Shown in pieces: positions 49,135 through 58,734 of a stretch of 64,000 nt of DNA. Source of the DNA: Hyphomicrobiales bacterium (GTDB lineage: Bacteria > Pseudomonadota > Alphaproteobacteria > Rhizobiales > Rhizobiaceae); assembly GCA_900466575.1 (NCBI GenBank), contig UBMP01000016.1:62001-126000 (forward strand), in the 5' to 3' direction. Below the pieces are notes generated by a model. That model worked only from the letters and a program-made list of their open reading frames with translations, was not told the origin of the DNA and made no database searches. Position 1 is the first letter of the stretch, and the number at the start of each line of letters is the position of its first letter. The position numbers and the translations under genes were made by a program.

Positions 49135-49160
49135 TTTTCGTGGCGGTTTTCGTGGCGAAG
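49135..49160. repeat. Candidate integrase arm-type sites, right end
   Basis: TTTTCGTGGCGG and TTTTCGTGGCGA are adjacent direct repeats ending exactly at the attachment core. The same motif occurs at 6793-6816 and 8408-8420 near the left end. Confidence 0.45.
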
Positions 49161-49237
<77 letters not shown>

Positions 49238-49319
49238 CCAAATTCGAGCCCCGCTGATACACGCTTGAAATCCCTATCGCAACAGCAAAGTTGCGCTTTG
49301 CAGGACTGGTTCGGCACTG

Positions 49320-49808
49320 TCAGTCGCGTGCCTTGAATCCCAGCGCGGGACCGCTGACCTTGTCGCCTGCTGCAAGATGCAGGCGGCTGGCCTCGCCGCC
49401 GGCAAGTTCCACCACATAAGCCGAAACGCCGCGCGACGGAATAATGGTCTCGTCCATCGGTCTGGCGTTTTCAGCGATATTGATGACCTTGCCGCTCGTA
49501 TCGATGAAGAGCATGTCCAGCGGGATGAGGGTATCCTTCATCCACATCATCACTTCCTTCGGCTGCGGGAACACGAAGATCATGCCCTTGCCTTCGGCAA
49601 GCGATTTTCGGTTCATCAGGCCTGTGGCGCGGCTCTGTTCAGAGGCCGCGACCTCCACCTCGAATTCATGAGCCTTGCCATCCTGCGCCGCGATCACCAG
49701 CGTGCTGACGGGCAGTCCCTGAGCGGCGACAGGAAGAGCGAGCCAGCCGACAAGGAAAAGCGCGCCGAGCGCGCTTGCAAGCCTGTGATACGAAGAGGCA
49801 AACCGCAT
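49320..49808 (-). CDS. DUF192 family exported protein
   Basis: A 162-residue exported protein with signal peptide (LGALFLVGWLALPVAAQG). DUF192 hallmarks are RATGLMNRKSL, GMIFVFP, MWMKDTLIPLDMLFID and the final YVVELAGG. Function unknown; archaeal and bacterial members have a barrel fold. Stop-start contact with the cold-shock gene upstream suggests cotranscription. Confidence 0.9.
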   Translation of the reverse strand: MRFASSYHRLASALGALFLVGWLALPVAAQGLPVSTLVIAAQDGKAHEFEVEVAASEQSRATGLMNRKSLAEGKGMIFVFPQPKEVMMWMKDTLIPLDMLFIDTSGKVINIAENARPMDETIIPSRGVSAYVVELAGGEASRLHLAAGDKVSGPALGFKARD

Positions 49809-50386
49809 CAGTGCGAACGTGCCGGGGGAGCCGGAACATCGGGATGGATTTCGGCTGCCATCAGGCCCTTTTCACCGTCCCCGAAGCGGATGAGCACGGT
49901 CTGGCCCGGACGCAGCTCCGTCATGCCGAAGCGGCGAAGCGTTTCCATATGGATGAAGATATCCTCGGTCCCCTCGCCGCGCGTCAGGAAGCCGAAGCCC
50001 TTCGTGCGGTTGAACCACTTGACCAGCACGCGTTCCAGCCCGCTCGTGGGGGTCACCTGCACATGCGTCTTCACCGGCGGCAACTGCGACGGATGCACTG
50101 CGGTCGACTGGTCCATGGAAAGAATGCGGAATGCCTGGTAGCCGCGGTCGCGCTTCTGCACGAGGGCCACGATGCGAGTGCCTTCGAGAATCGTCTGGTA
50201 ACCGTCGCGACGCAGGCAGGTCACATGAAGCAGAACATCCTGCATCCCGTTATCCGGGACGATAAAACCGAAACCCTTGGCAACGTCGAACCATTTCACG
50301 ACACCGGTGATTTCAACGAGATCGACGGATTCACCGGAAACATCGTCAACAGTAGAAATATCTTTCGTCGATATTCTGTCCGCCAT
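49808..50386 (-). CDS. Two-domain cold-shock protein
   Basis: A 192-residue protein with two cold-shock domains. RNP1-like KGFGFI is at about residue 37 with GVVKWFDVAKGFGF, and the second domain has VKWFNRTKGFGFL near residue 122. The linker is Pro-rich. It binds RNA or single-stranded DNA. Double-CSD proteins of this size are usual in Rhizobiales. The 215-bp leader upstream has no gene and may carry thermosensing structure. Confidence 0.92.
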   Translation of the reverse strand: MADRISTKDISTVDDVSGESVDLVEITGVVKWFDVAKGFGFIVPDNGMQDVLLHVTCLRRDGYQTILEGTRIVALVQKRDRGYQAFRILSMDQSTAVHPSQLPPVKTHVQVTPTSGLERVLVKWFNRTKGFGFLTRGEGTEDIFIHMETLRRFGMTELRPGQTVLIRFGDGEKGLMAAEIHPDVPAPPARSH

Positions 50387-50601
50387 TTCCCGTTGCCCCT
50401 CGTTTACGCGTCACATGCAATCACGGTTAACTGATTCTCGCCACAAAGATTAACATTGTGTTCGGGTTTCAGTGCAAGTGGCAGTTTGCATTTAACCCCA
50501 CCGACTCGCGTCTTCCACAGCTCGATTCGTGCCATTTCGGGCTTGCCCCAGGCTTTATCCGTCCGCATATGAAGGCGGCCACCAACTGAAGGACACCCCG
50601 T

Positions 50602-51042
50602 ATGCGCTATCTGCACACCATGGTCCGCGTGACCGATCTTGACGCATCGCTGGAATTCTACCGCAATGTCATGGGTTTTGAAGAAACAAGACGCATCGAA
50701 AACGAGGCCGGTCGCTTCACGCTCGTCTTCCTGGCGGCGAAGGAAGACAAGGCCAATGCCGCCGAGACGGGCGCACCGTGCCTCGAGCTGACCTACAACT
50801 GGGATCCGGAAGCCTATTCAGGCGGTCGCAACTTCGGCCATCTCGCTTATGAAGTCGATGACATCTACGCCTTCTGCGAGAATGCCCAGAAGCATGGCGT
50901 GACCATCAATCGCCCTCCGCGTGACGGTCACATGGCCTTCATCCGTTCGCCCGACGACATCTCCTTCGAGATTCTGCAAAAAGGCAAAAGTTTGGCACCG
51001 CAGGAGCCCTGGGCGTCGATGAAGAACACCGGAACGTGGTGA
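50602..51042 (+). CDS. gloA: Lactoylglutathione lyase (glyoxalase I)
   Basis: A 146-residue VOC-fold enzyme that isomerises the methylglyoxal-glutathione adduct. It has the GloA opening MRYLHTMVRVTDLDASLEFY, ELTYNWDPEAYSGG and the C-terminal GHMAFIRSPDDISFEILQ. Metal ligands His5, Glu in CLELTYNW, His in FGHLAYEV and Glu in FEILQ are present. Single gene with its own terminator. Confidence 0.95.
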   Translation: MRYLHTMVRVTDLDASLEFYRNVMGFEETRRIENEAGRFTLVFLAAKEDKANAAETGAPCLELTYNWDPEAYSGGRNFGHLAYEVDDIYAFCENAQKHGVTINRPPRDGHMAFIRSPDDISFEILQKGKSLAPQEPWASMKNTGTW

Positions 51043-51066
51043 TCCGATATTTTTTGAACGCCTCAT

Positions 51067-51091
51067 ACCCCTGAAATCCTTGGGGGTTTTA
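51067..51091 (+). terminator. Terminator of gloA
   Basis: ACCCC (51067-51071) and GGGGG (51082-51086) close a loop of about 10 bases, followed by TTTTAT, 25 bp after the gloA stop. Confidence 0.6.
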
Positions 51092-51193
51092 TCAACCGCA
51101 TCTCAAATTGACGCAACGGAAGGCTCGGGCAGTTTACATCGCCCGGGCCTTTCCTTAGAAATTTGCGCCAGTTCGAGATTTGGGAGCCAGCGT

Positions 51194-52582
51194 TTGAGAA
51201 TTCGGCAGCAAAGAGGATCGGCGGAATGGAGGCTTTACGCCCTCTCCACCGGACTGCTGACAGTGCTTGCACTGTCGGGCTGCATGTCCTCTTCGTTCGA
51301 GAGTTCCTTCGACCCCAAACTCGTCGCCGATTCCCGCTCGCAACCGCCGAAGCAGCAGCCCGCCCAGACCGCTCAGAATACGGCAAGCCCCAAGACACAG
51401 CGGCTGGCCATCAATCCCGACACGGCCCAGGAGGTGGAAATCCGCAATGGCGAGCCTGTGACCGCGGATCAGCAGGCGGTCATCGCCGCAGCCACGCAGG
51501 CGCGCATGGGTGCGATCCCGATTCCGAAGAATGCGGCGGCCTTCCGGCCCACCAGTACGGATCACCAGATGCAGGTGGCCCTGAATGCTGCCCGCGGCAG
51601 CATCTTCTCCACGGCCCCGCCGAAGCCCGAAGAACAGGCCGCCGCACAGAAGAGTGGCGTCACCGTGCCGACGTCAGTTCCGGCCCCGAGCTTCAACCCG
51701 TCCGTCATCAACATCTATACACCGGCAGACGCCGAGACCGCGGCACCTGATGCGGCACCGGCTGCGACCGCCAACGCAACCCGCGAGGAGCTGTCAGCGA
51801 CGCCGAAGGGTGGCCGCGTGTTGATGCCGTCGGACACGCAGCAGCCGGCAAAGGTCGCCAGCCTCTTCACGATGCAGCCTCAAAATCCCGTGGCCGTCCC
51901 GACGCCTACGGAGCCGCCCGTCCAGGATTTCAACGCAGGACGGTTCAGCCAGCCGCCGGCCGAAGACAAGACCAGCAAACTCGAGCCGGCCAACCCATTG
52001 CGCCTGCAGACGCCGCAACCGGCAAACCCGCTGAGCGCAACACAGGATGACGGCAGTCGTCCCGTTGCGAAACTCAATGCTTTCTTCCCGCCCAAGCCCG
52101 CGCCAGCAACCGTTGAAGGCGAAGGCGACGACGGCGACAGCGCAGACGACAGTGGGGATGACAACGAACCCGCCGGTCTGATGCGGCTTATTTCCGCGCC
52201 GGGACTTGCCCGGGTCGCCCCGAACGGCATCTGGATTCAGACGCCCTATGTCGAGACAGACTGCTTCAAGCCTGAACTGATGAAGATGCTTCATACGGTG
52301 GAGAAGCATTACGGCAAACCGCCAATCGTCACCTCTGGCTATCGTCCGCCCGTCTGGAACGCCAAATCTGGCGGCGCGGAGCATTCGTTGCACACAACCT
52401 GCAGCGCCGCCGACATTCAGGTCAATGGCGTGTCCAAGCGCGAGCTGGCGAGCTTCCTGCGCGCGCTGCCCGAGCGCGGCGGCGTCGGCACCTACTGCTA
52501 TACGAACTCCGTGCACATCGACACCGGCGACCAGCGCGACTGGGACTGGCGCTGCCAACGCAAGAAAAAGAAGCATCGCTGA
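51194..52582 (+). CDS. Lipoprotein with peptidase M15A-like domain
   Basis: A 462-residue envelope protein. The TTG at 51194 (after GGGAG) gives signal MRIRQQRGSAEWRLYALSTG then LLTVLALSGC, lipidated Cys30. A long Pro/Ala/Gln-rich linker follows (residues 31-350). The C-terminal 110 residues carry the M15A/DUF882 fold with GYRPP, HSLHTTCSAADIQ and VHID, the zinc ligands of D-Ala-D-Ala peptidases. The first acidic ligand is set in an altered context, so activity is not certain. Confidence 0.8.
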   Translation: MRIRQQRGSAEWRLYALSTGLLTVLALSGCMSSSFESSFDPKLVADSRSQPPKQQPAQTAQNTASPKTQRLAINPDTAQEVEIRNGEPVTADQQAVIAAATQARMGAIPIPKNAAAFRPTSTDHQMQVALNAARGSIFSTAPPKPEEQAAAQKSGVTVPTSVPAPSFNPSVINIYTPADAETAAPDAAPAATANATREELSATPKGGRVLMPSDTQQPAKVASLFTMQPQNPVAVPTPTEPPVQDFNAGRFSQPPAEDKTSKLEPANPLRLQTPQPANPLSATQDDGSRPVAKLNAFFPPKPAPATVEGEGDDGDSADDSGDDNEPAGLMRLISAPGLARVAPNGIWIQTPYVETDCFKPELMKMLHTVEKHYGKPPIVTSGYRPPVWNAKSGGAEHSLHTTCSAADIQVNGVSKRELASFLRALPERGGVGTYCYTNSVHIDTGDQRDWDWRCQRKKKKHR

Positions 52583-52755
52583 GATCGGCTAACAGGCTGA
52601 AATCATTTCCGAATGCTGCACACATGGCCCATCGGCCCGACTTCATGATTTTTTTTTGAAAAACGCGAATTTCCTGCTTGCGGGATGAAATTCCCCTGAC
52701 TATAAGGTCGCCACACCGCGAGATGCTTCGCAAGAAACCTCCCGCGGTTCGGCAT

Positions 52756-52830
52756 GCGCCCTTCGTCTATCGGTTAGGACGTCAGATTTTCATTCTGAAA
52801 AGAGGGGTTCGACTCCCCTAGGGCGTGCCA
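52756..52830 (+). tRNA. tRNA-Glu(TTC), copy 1
   Basis: A 75-nt tRNA with CCA encoded. Acceptor GCGCCCT/AGGGCGT, anticodon loop TTTTCAT (anticodon TTC), T-arm GGGGTTCGACTCCCC. Upstream CTTGCGGGAT and GACTATAAGG form a stable-RNA-type promoter. Confidence 0.97.
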
Positions 52831-53051
52831 TTTTCCCCACGTGACATGACTGGCTTCAGCACTCTTGTGTTGCATTAAGACATGCGTCTAGCACGCTGAC
52901 TTGCCTTGTCTTTCAGCCCTCGGGATTTCCCCAATAAATCTGCCTCGGTTCCATCAGAAAACGGCGATTTCGTCTTGCAGGAATCTGAAGCGCTGACTAT
53001 AAGGACGCCACATCGCAAGATGGTTCGAATGAACATCGCGCGATACGGCAT

Positions 53052-53126
53052 GCGCCCTTCGTCTATCGGTTAGGACGTCAGATTTTCATTCTGAAAAGAG
53101 GGGTTCGACTCCCCTAGGGCGTGCCA
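53052..53126 (+). tRNA. tRNA-Glu(TTC), copy 2
   Basis: Sequence identical to copy 1 over the full 75 nt. It has its own copy of the promoter (CTTGCAGGAAT, then TGACTATAAGG), so tRNA and promoter were duplicated together, 221 bp apart, with the flanks since diverged. Confidence 0.97.
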
Positions 53127-53150
53127 CCCCTCCCCAGGAAAATGATGAAC

Positions 53151-53762
53151 CTATTCGAGCGGCCAGCTTGGTCTGAAGAGTTCGAACACATCGCCGGCGT
53201 CGCAATAGTCCATGTAGCCGAGACGCCCCAACGGGCGCACCAACGCCATGTCGAGCCGCCCCTCCCGGATCGCCTCGTCGCGGATATGGACCCCGACCAC
53301 CTGACCGATGATCATCGTATTCTCTGATTCCACACCGTCGAGCCCGCGAAGGGGCTTTACCTCCACGACGCGGCATTCCAGCGCTGCGTAGGCTTCCGCA
53401 ACGACGGGCGCATCGACAAGCCGTCCCATGACAGGCGTCAGCCCGGACAGGGCGAATTCATCGATATCGGACGGCGCGGATGCCGAGCTGAGGTTCATTG
53501 CGTCCAGCAAGGCGCGACCGGCCAGATTCGTCGTGAAGACCCCTGTCTCCTCGACATTCCGCTGGCTGTCCTTGCGACCGCTAGACGAAAACATCACGAG
53601 CGGCGGGCGATCCGCGATCGCGGCAAAAAAGGAATAGGGCGCGAGATTGAGTCCCCCCGCCTTCGATTTCGTCCCTATCCAGCCGATTGGCCGCGGCGAG
53701 ACGATCGCCTTGAATGGATCGTGCTTCAGAACGGGCGGACGATGACCGGTTTCGTAGAACAT
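53151..53762 (-). CDS. Flavin reductase-like FMN-binding protein
   Basis: A 203-residue protein. The family opening is KAIVSPRPIGWIGTKSKAGG, then NLAPYSFFAAIADRPPLVMF and DSQRNVEETGVFTTNL. It probably reduces or binds FMN for a partner oxygenase or acts on unknown substrates. It lies 5 bp from the nitroreductase gene, likely one operon. Confidence 0.9.
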   Translation of the reverse strand: MFYETGHRPPVLKHDPFKAIVSPRPIGWIGTKSKAGGLNLAPYSFFAAIADRPPLVMFSSSGRKDSQRNVEETGVFTTNLAGRALLDAMNLSSASAPSDIDEFALSGLTPVMGRLVDAPVVAEAYAALECRVVEVKPLRGLDGVESENTMIIGQVVGVHIRDEAIREGRLDMALVRPLGRLGYMDYCDAGDVFELFRPSWPLE

Positions 53763-53767
53763 GAGTC

Positions 53768-54346
53768 TCAGCCTTCCATCCAGGTGATCTTTTCGGTGAG
53801 TTCAGGGCGCGGTCGTTCAACCGCGGGAAAGTCTGACGAACCGATGTGGATGAAGCCCGCAACCTTTTCGCCCGGCTGCACGCCCAGCAGCGGAAATGCC
53901 TTTTCGTCGAACGCAAACCACTCGGAGAGCCAGTTTGCCACATAGCCATGCGCGTTGGCGGCCATCAGGACGTTCAGGCAGACGGCGCCGGCGGACATGA
54001 TCTGCTCCCATTCAGGGATTTTCACATGGGGCGCAGCCGTGCTGATGACACCGATGACGACGGGGGCACGCGTGAACCGGCTACGCTCGACCTGGATCAT
54101 CTCGCCGGAAAGATTCGGGTCACGCTCCAGCGCCATTGCCAGCAGCTTCTCGCCAATCTCTGCCCGAATGTCGCCCGCATAGACGATAAAGCGCCAGGGT
54201 GCGATCTTCCCGTGATCAGGCACGCGCACTGCCAGTCGAAGAATGTCTTCGATCCCAACCCTGTCCGGCCCCGGCGCACGCATCTGGAAGGCCGGAATGG
54301 AACGGCGGATCCTGAGATAGTCGAGAAGTGCGGGATTGGGTTCCAT
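53768..54346 (-). CDS. Nitroreductase family protein (YdjA-like)
   Basis: A 192-residue FMN enzyme starting [20 protein letters not shown] after AGGACAGATC; the ATG at 54364 lacks a ribosome-binding site. RIRRSIP binds [18 protein letters not shown] and [20 protein letters not shown] are conserved family segments. Substrate unknown. Confidence 0.9.
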   Translation of the reverse strand: MEPNPALLDYLRIRRSIPAFQMRAPGPDRVGIEDILRLAVRVPDHGKIAPWRFIVYAGDIRAEIGEKLLAMALERDPNLSGEMIQVERSRFTRAPVVIGVISTAAPHVKIPEWEQIMSAGAVCLNVLMAANAHGYVANWLSEWFAFDEKAFPLLGVQPGEKVAGFIHIGSSDFPAVERPRPELTEKITWMEG

Positions 54347-54546
54347 GATCTGTCCTGTTCGCATTCGGATAACAGGAGAAGCTTATTGCCTTGTGCTCTC
54401 GCCTATGCAAGCCGGCCTTGCGGCGCAAAGCGTCGCGGTCATCAAATTGCCAGACCGGCACGGTTTATGCTCGCCTCCGCAGAATGCCATATGGTATGAC
54501 AGCGACGGCTCCGGCGACCCCGGCGCTCGGCATCAAGCAGGACGAC

Positions 54547-55554
54547 ATGACGCGAACGAAAACCTCCGTTTCCCTGGCTGCCGCGACCGCCCTTCTGGTC
54601 GCGATGGCCCCGGCCATGGCCGGCGCGGTCGATCCGTTTGCATCGTCCGGTGAACCCAAGCTGAAGCTCCCGGGAATCAACAGCTTCTCCCCCGCGGGTG
54701 AGCCGCCAGCGCTCTCCAAGGACGCACGCACGGTTCACTGTGACGCCAAGCTGACGGCCGATGGCCCGCCGATGCAGAACGGCATTTCCTGGCACGTCTT
54801 TTCCGCCATTCCCGGACAGGACGGCAAACTGCAGCTGATCGCGGCCTCCGAAGGCGGTTCGCACAGCTTCCGTCTTGCGCCCGGCGACTACTTCCTCAAC
54901 GCCGCGTTCGGCCGCGCAACCGCCACCAAACGCGTGACGGTGCCGACGAGCGGCGAAGTCGCGAACCAGGAACTGGTTCTGGACGCCGGCGGGATCGTGC
55001 TGCACGCAGTCTCCGGCAGCGACACGAAGATCCCCGACAAGGATCTCAAATTCTCGATCTATACCAACGATGTCCAGGACGATGGCGAACGCGGTCTGGT
55101 CATGCAGGATGTCGCTCCCAACAAGGTGGTGCGCCTCAATTCTGGAACCTATCACGTGGTGTCCACCTATGGCGCACTCAATGCCGTCATCCGGGCCGAC
55201 ATCCAGATCGCGGCCGGCAAGCTGACGCAGGCAACCATCCAGCACCGCGCCGCGCGCATCACCTTCAAACTCGTCTCGACGGCCGGCGGCGAAGCGATCG
55301 CAGACACGGCGTGGTCGATCCTGACGGGCTCCGGCGATATCATTGCTGAAAATGTCGGCGCGTTCGCCACCATGGTTCTGGCGGAAGGCAATTACACCGC
55401 AGTGGCCAGAAACAAGGACAAGATCTATCAGCGCGATTTCGAGGTGAAGGCCGGCAAGAACTCGGACGTCGAACTCCTTCTCGGCCGTGACGACGCGAAC
55501 CAGAACCAGATCCCGCAGTCCAACGCCGCCGGCGACATGACATCCCCGGACTGA
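54547..55554 (+). CDS. Exported protein of unknown function
   Basis: A 335-residue protein with a Sec signal peptide (MTRTKTSVSLAAATALLVAM, cleavage after AGA). The mature part has repeated strand-rich modules of carboxypeptidase-regulatory-like type (GDYFLNAAFGRATATKRVTV, SGTYHVVSTYGALNAVIRAD, AEGNYTAVARNKDKIYQRDF). It ends in an Asp/Gln-rich tail. AGGAC precedes the ATG. Conserved-hypothetical style; no activity is evident. Confidence 0.75.
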   Translation: MTRTKTSVSLAAATALLVAMAPAMAGAVDPFASSGEPKLKLPGINSFSPAGEPPALSKDARTVHCDAKLTADGPPMQNGISWHVFSAIPGQDGKLQLIAASEGGSHSFRLAPGDYFLNAAFGRATATKRVTVPTSGEVANQELVLDAGGIVLHAVSGSDTKIPDKDLKFSIYTNDVQDDGERGLVMQDVAPNKVVRLNSGTYHVVSTYGALNAVIRADIQIAAGKLTQATIQHRAARITFKLVSTAGGEAIADTAWSILTGSGDIIAENVGAFATMVLAEGNYTAVARNKDKIYQRDFEVKAGKNSDVELLLGRDDANQNQIPQSNAAGDMTSPD

Positions 55555-55618
55555 CGCCGAAGCACGGCGGCGGCGGCGGCGATTTGACGACGCACGCGCA
55601 TCATCTTCCAAACATCAA

Positions 55619-55651
55619 CAAAAAAGGCGGCCCGTCAGGACCGCCTTTTTT
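55619..55651. terminator. Bidirectional terminator between convergent genes
   Basis: AAAAAGGCGG and CCGCCTTTTTT form a 10-bp stem with A- and T-runs on both sides, serving the gene at 54547 (+) and tig (-). Confidence 0.85.
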
Positions 55652-55676
55652 CAATTCTTTCCAATGTCGCAGACGA

Positions 55677-57170
55677 TTACTCGTCGGCTGCCTTCTTCTT
55701 GGCCGGAGCCTTCTTCTTGGCAGCCGGCTTTTCTTCGGCGGCGGCCTCGTCGGCCGGAGCCTCTGCAGCGGCTTCCTTCTTGGCAGCAGCCTTCTTCTTC
55801 GGCGCAGCCTTTTTGCCGTCAGACTTGCCTTCGGCTTCGTCGTCAGCCATCAGCTCGTCCTTGGAGACCTTCTTGTCCGTGACCGAGATTTCGTTCAGCA
55901 GATGGTCGATGACCTTCTCTTCGAAGATCGGCGCGCGCAGCGAAGCGGCTGCACCGGGCGTGTTGCGGAAGTAGTCGAGGATTTCCTTCTCCTGGCCGGG
56001 GAACTGGCGCAGCTGTGCGAACAGCGACTGCTGCATTTCCTCGTCGGAGACTTCGATCTTGGCCTTGTCACCGATTTCGGAGAGAACGAGGCCGAGACGA
56101 ACGCGACGTTGTGCGAGCTTGTTGTACTCTTCGCGTGCGGCTTCTTCCGTCGTGTCTTCGTCAGCAAAGGTCTTGCCGGACTGTGCGAGATCGGTGTTGA
56201 TCTGGCGCCAGATGTTGTCGAACTCGGCCGAAACCAGCTTCTCAGGCGTGTCGAAGTCATACATTTCGTCGAGCTGGTCGAGGATCTGACGCTTCAGCTT
56301 CTGGCGCGTGACCGAGCCATACTGGCTTTCGAGCTGGCTGCGAACGATTTCGCGCAGCTTTTCAGCGGATTCGAGGCCGAGCTGCGTTGCCAGTTCGTCG
56401 TTGATCTCGACGTCCTTGGCACCGGCAACGTCCTTGACCTTGATGTCGAAGGTGGCTTCCTTGCCAGCAAGGTTTGCAGCCGGATAGTCAGCCGGGAAGG
56501 TTACGGTGATGACCTTTTCGTCGCCAGCCTTGACGCCGACGAGCTGGTCTTCGAAGCCCGGGATGAAGCGGTTCGAGCCGATGACGAGCTCAGCGTCTTC
56601 GTCCTTGCCGCCATCGAAGGCAACGCCGTCAACCTTGCCGAGGTAATCCATCGTGACGCGGTCGCCCTTGGCGGCCTTGCCCTTCTTGCTTTCGTAGGTC
56701 TTGGCGCTTTCGGCGATCTGCAGGACCTGCGTGTCGACTTCTTCGTCGGCGATATCGACGACTTCGCGCGTCACCTTGATCTTCGAAACGTCCTTGAGTT
56801 CGAACTTCGGGATCACTTCATAGGCGATCGTGAATTCGAAATCGGCTTCGGCGGCGAGGATCTTGTCGGCTTCTGCCTCGTCCTCGGTCATCGAGATATC
56901 CGGCTGCGTCGCGGACTTCTCGCCGCGCTCGGTCAGGATTTCGTTCGGACGAACGCGGACGATCTCGTTGACGAGTTCGGCCATGACCGACTTGCCATAC
57001 ATCTTCTTGAGCTGTGCGAACGGCACCTTGCCCGGACGGAAACCGTTGATCCGGACGCGGTCCTTCACCCCTTCAAGACGCTCGTTCATCTGAGCTTCCA
57101 TGTCCTTGGCCGGGATGACGACCTTGATTTCGCGCTTCAGCCCTTCAGCGAGCGTTTCGATTACCTGCAT
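55677..57170 (-). CDS. tig: Trigger factor chaperone
   Basis: A 497-residue ribosome-bound folding factor with peptidyl-prolyl isomerase activity. The ribosome signature GFRPGKVP is at residues 43-50. The FKBP-like domain is around residues 165-245, and the helical C-terminal arms follow. The last 45 residues are an Ala/Lys/Glu-rich extension ([31 protein letters not shown]) common in rhizobial homologues. Confidence 0.97.
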   Translation of the reverse strand: MQVIETLAEGLKREIKVVIPAKDMEAQMNERLEGVKDRVRINGFRPGKVPFAQLKKMYGKSVMAELVNEIVRVRPNEILTERGEKSATQPDISMTEDEAEADKILAAEADFEFTIAYEVIPKFELKDVSKIKVTREVVDIADEEVDTQVLQIAESAKTYESKKGKAAKGDRVTMDYLGKVDGVAFDGGKDEDAELVIGSNRFIPGFEDQLVGVKAGDEKVITVTFPADYPAANLAGKEATFDIKVKDVAGAKDVEINDELATQLGLESAEKLREIVRSQLESQYGSVTRQKLKRQILDQLDEMYDFDTPEKLVSAEFDNIWRQINTDLAQSGKTFADEDTTEEAAREEYNKLAQRRVRLGLVLSEIGDKAKIEVSDEEMQQSLFAQLRQFPGQEKEILDYFRNTPGAAASLRAPIFEEKVIDHLLNEISVTDKKVSKDELMADDEAEGKSDGKKAAPKKKAAAKKEAAAEAPADEAAAEEKPAAKKKAPAKKKAADE

Positions 57171-57350
57171 GTTAAAACCTTCATTTCCAAGCGGCGGCGC
57201 GTGACTTGTGCCTCATTCATCGCGAGGCGCGCTGCCGGAACCTCGATTTGCCGGAGTGGCTTCTATGCAAATTCAGGGCGCTTTGGCAAGCAAAATGGCG
57301 CATCTCGCGCGCAAAAGCCTCTCGTTCGCCTGCCAATCTGCCTCTCTATA

Positions 57351-57435
57351 TGGTGCGGGTAGAGGGACTCGAACCCCCACGCCTTTCAGCGGTGGAACCT
57401 AAATCCACTGCGTCTACCAATTCCGCCATACCCGC
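57351..57435 (-). tRNA. tRNA-Leu(TAG)
   Basis: An 85-nt class II tRNA with CCA. Acceptor GCGGGTA/TACCCGC, anticodon loop ATTTAGG (anticodon TAG), variable arm CGCTGAAAGGCG, T-loop GTTCGAGTC. Confidence 0.96.
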
Positions 57436-57776
57436 TCTCACAGCAGGCCCGCCCTCTCCTCAAGAAGCCGGCCCGCACGGAAGCCGCCTCTATATCACCC
57501 GTCATGAAGATCGCAACAAAAAATAGCGGCTCATGCTCCTGCACAGCCGGACCTGCCACCTATATATAAGGTATTCGTGCCGCAGGCGGCATTAGAACAC
57601 GCTTAAGAGAGGCGTGATATCGTCTCCTAAGATGATAGACAAAAGCCATGCGACTACTGCATGCCACGTATGTCTATTTCGCACTGCACAAAACGGAATG
57701 AACGATCTATATTAAGACCATCAGACGAGCGCAGGAACCTGCTGAACGAACTGATAGACGAAATTCGAATTCGAGA
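57436..57776. other. Intergenic region upstream of the small RNAs
   Basis: No convincing gene. A frame from 57661 contains LLNELIDEIRIRD, which recalls the conserved end of DUF1127 proteins (L-x-D-I-G-I-x-R-x-D) and may be a decayed DUF1127 gene. Promoter elements were not identified with confidence. Confidence 0.3.
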
Positions 57777-57890
57777 CTGCCCACTCCTCCTCCCAGGGCG
57801 TCTCGTTTATGACTGGCAACACTCCTCCTCCCAGTTGTCAGTCGCCTATATGACGCCCGCCGCACCTCCTCCCGCGGCGGGCGTTATAGT
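57777..57890 (+). ncRNA. Tandem cuckoo/CcsR-type small RNAs (three CCTCCTCCC hairpins)
   Basis: Three hairpins in a row each display CCTCCTCCC in the loop, at 57786-57794, 57824-57832 and 57865-57873. Stems are GCCC/GGGC, GACTGGCAAC/GTTGTCAGTC (one mismatch) and a perfect CGCCCGCCGC/GCGGCGGGCG; the last acts as terminator. This is the pattern of cuckoo RNAs, including Rhodobacter CcsR1-4, which are stress-induced and associated with DUF1127 genes. Two DUF1127 genes lie just downstream here. Confidence 0.75.
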
Positions 57891-58234
57891 TTCAAGCTCC
57901 CCCTTCCCGCGTGCCATTTTCAGATTAGTCTCGGCAATTGACGATTCCGGGCTAGTACGGAACATCCATTCCATATTTTAGGTGCATCACCCTACAAACC
58001 TGAGGCGAGCACGTTTCGGGCACGGGCCGCGCGCTCCTGAGGTTCGCAGCAGCGAAAACGGCGACCGGTAAAGAATTCATTAACGAATTCGGGCCATTGC
58101 AAGGCGTCATGCGTGGGGCGCATGGGTGCCTTGAGACAATTGCGCTTTATCATTGCTGCGATGCAACATATAACCGTTCTCAGAGATGAAGAGGCAGCCA
58201 GAAGCGTTGCCAAACCCTAGAGAAGGAAAAGGCC

Positions 58235-58378
58235 ATGAACATTGCTCGCTCTTTTGCCACCTGGCGCAAGTATCGTCAGACGGTTGTTGAACTCGACCGT
58301 ATGTCGAACCGCGAACTGACCGACCTCGGCATTGCCCGTTCGGACATCCAGCGCGTTGCCCGCGCCGCCGTTCGTTAA
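58235..58378 (+). CDS. DUF1127 small protein 1
   Basis: A 47-residue basic protein (MNIARSFATWRKYRQTVVEL, then the conserved LTDLGIARSDIQRVAR). DUF1127 proteins in this group bind RNA or affect sRNA turnover and phosphate or stress metabolism. AGAAGGAAAAGGCC precedes the ATG. It is a monocistronic unit with its own terminator. Confidence 0.93.
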   Translation: MNIARSFATWRKYRQTVVELDRMSNRELTDLGIARSDIQRVARAAVR

Positions 58379-58401
58379 TCGGCACAAACACCTCCCTTTT
58401 A

Positions 58402-58434
58402 AAAGCCCCGCCGGCGTCGCCCGCGGGGCTTTTT
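58402..58434 (+). terminator. Terminator of DUF1127 gene 1
   Basis: AAAGCCCCGC and GCGGGGCTTT form a 10-bp stem followed by TTTT, 23 bp after the stop. Confidence 0.85.
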
Positions 58435-58576
58435 GCTGCCCGCTTTTCGAAAAGACATTCATAAATTCTTAACACTCGGTTTTATAAGGCGAATTTCGAC
58501 CAGGAGCGACGCGCTCTATCTCAAAAGCGACCCATCTCCCTGCCTATTTTCGGAGCAACGATTGCGGCTTGGGCAA

Positions 58577-58592
58577 GCATTTGCACAAATGC
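58577..58592. promoter_or_regulatory. Palindrome upstream of DUF1127 gene 2
   Basis: GCATTTGCACAAATGC has perfect 7-bp arms around CA and lies 143 bp before the second DUF1127 ATG. About 30 bp further on is CATTGCTGCTGCAATGCATT (58621-58640), which resembles CATTGCTGCGATGCAACATA before gene 1. These are candidate regulator sites. Confidence 0.4.
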
Positions 58593-58734
58593 ATGGCAGA
58601 TGATGAAATTCCGCACTGCACATTGCTGCTGCAATGCATTATATGAGCCTCATCGAAAGACCACAGCGATGACGGGGCGGTTATGCGACGCATACCGGCG
58701 CATGTGGATCTAGAAAACGTTTGAGGAAACCACC

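Noticed and set aside
52831-53051. Possible mobile element between the two identical tRNA-Glu genes
   Set aside because: The 221 bp contain only a second copy of the tRNA promoter and no integrase or repeats beyond the tRNA duplication itself.
55584-57362. A long plus-strand open frame (592 codons)
   Set aside because: It is antisense to trigger factor; the translation is a Leu/Phe/Asp-rich shadow without domains.
57661-57981. A 106-codon frame over the CCTCCTCCC hairpins
   Set aside because: It runs through all three hairpins and the terminator; only the short DUF1127-like segment near its start is of interest, probably as a remnant.
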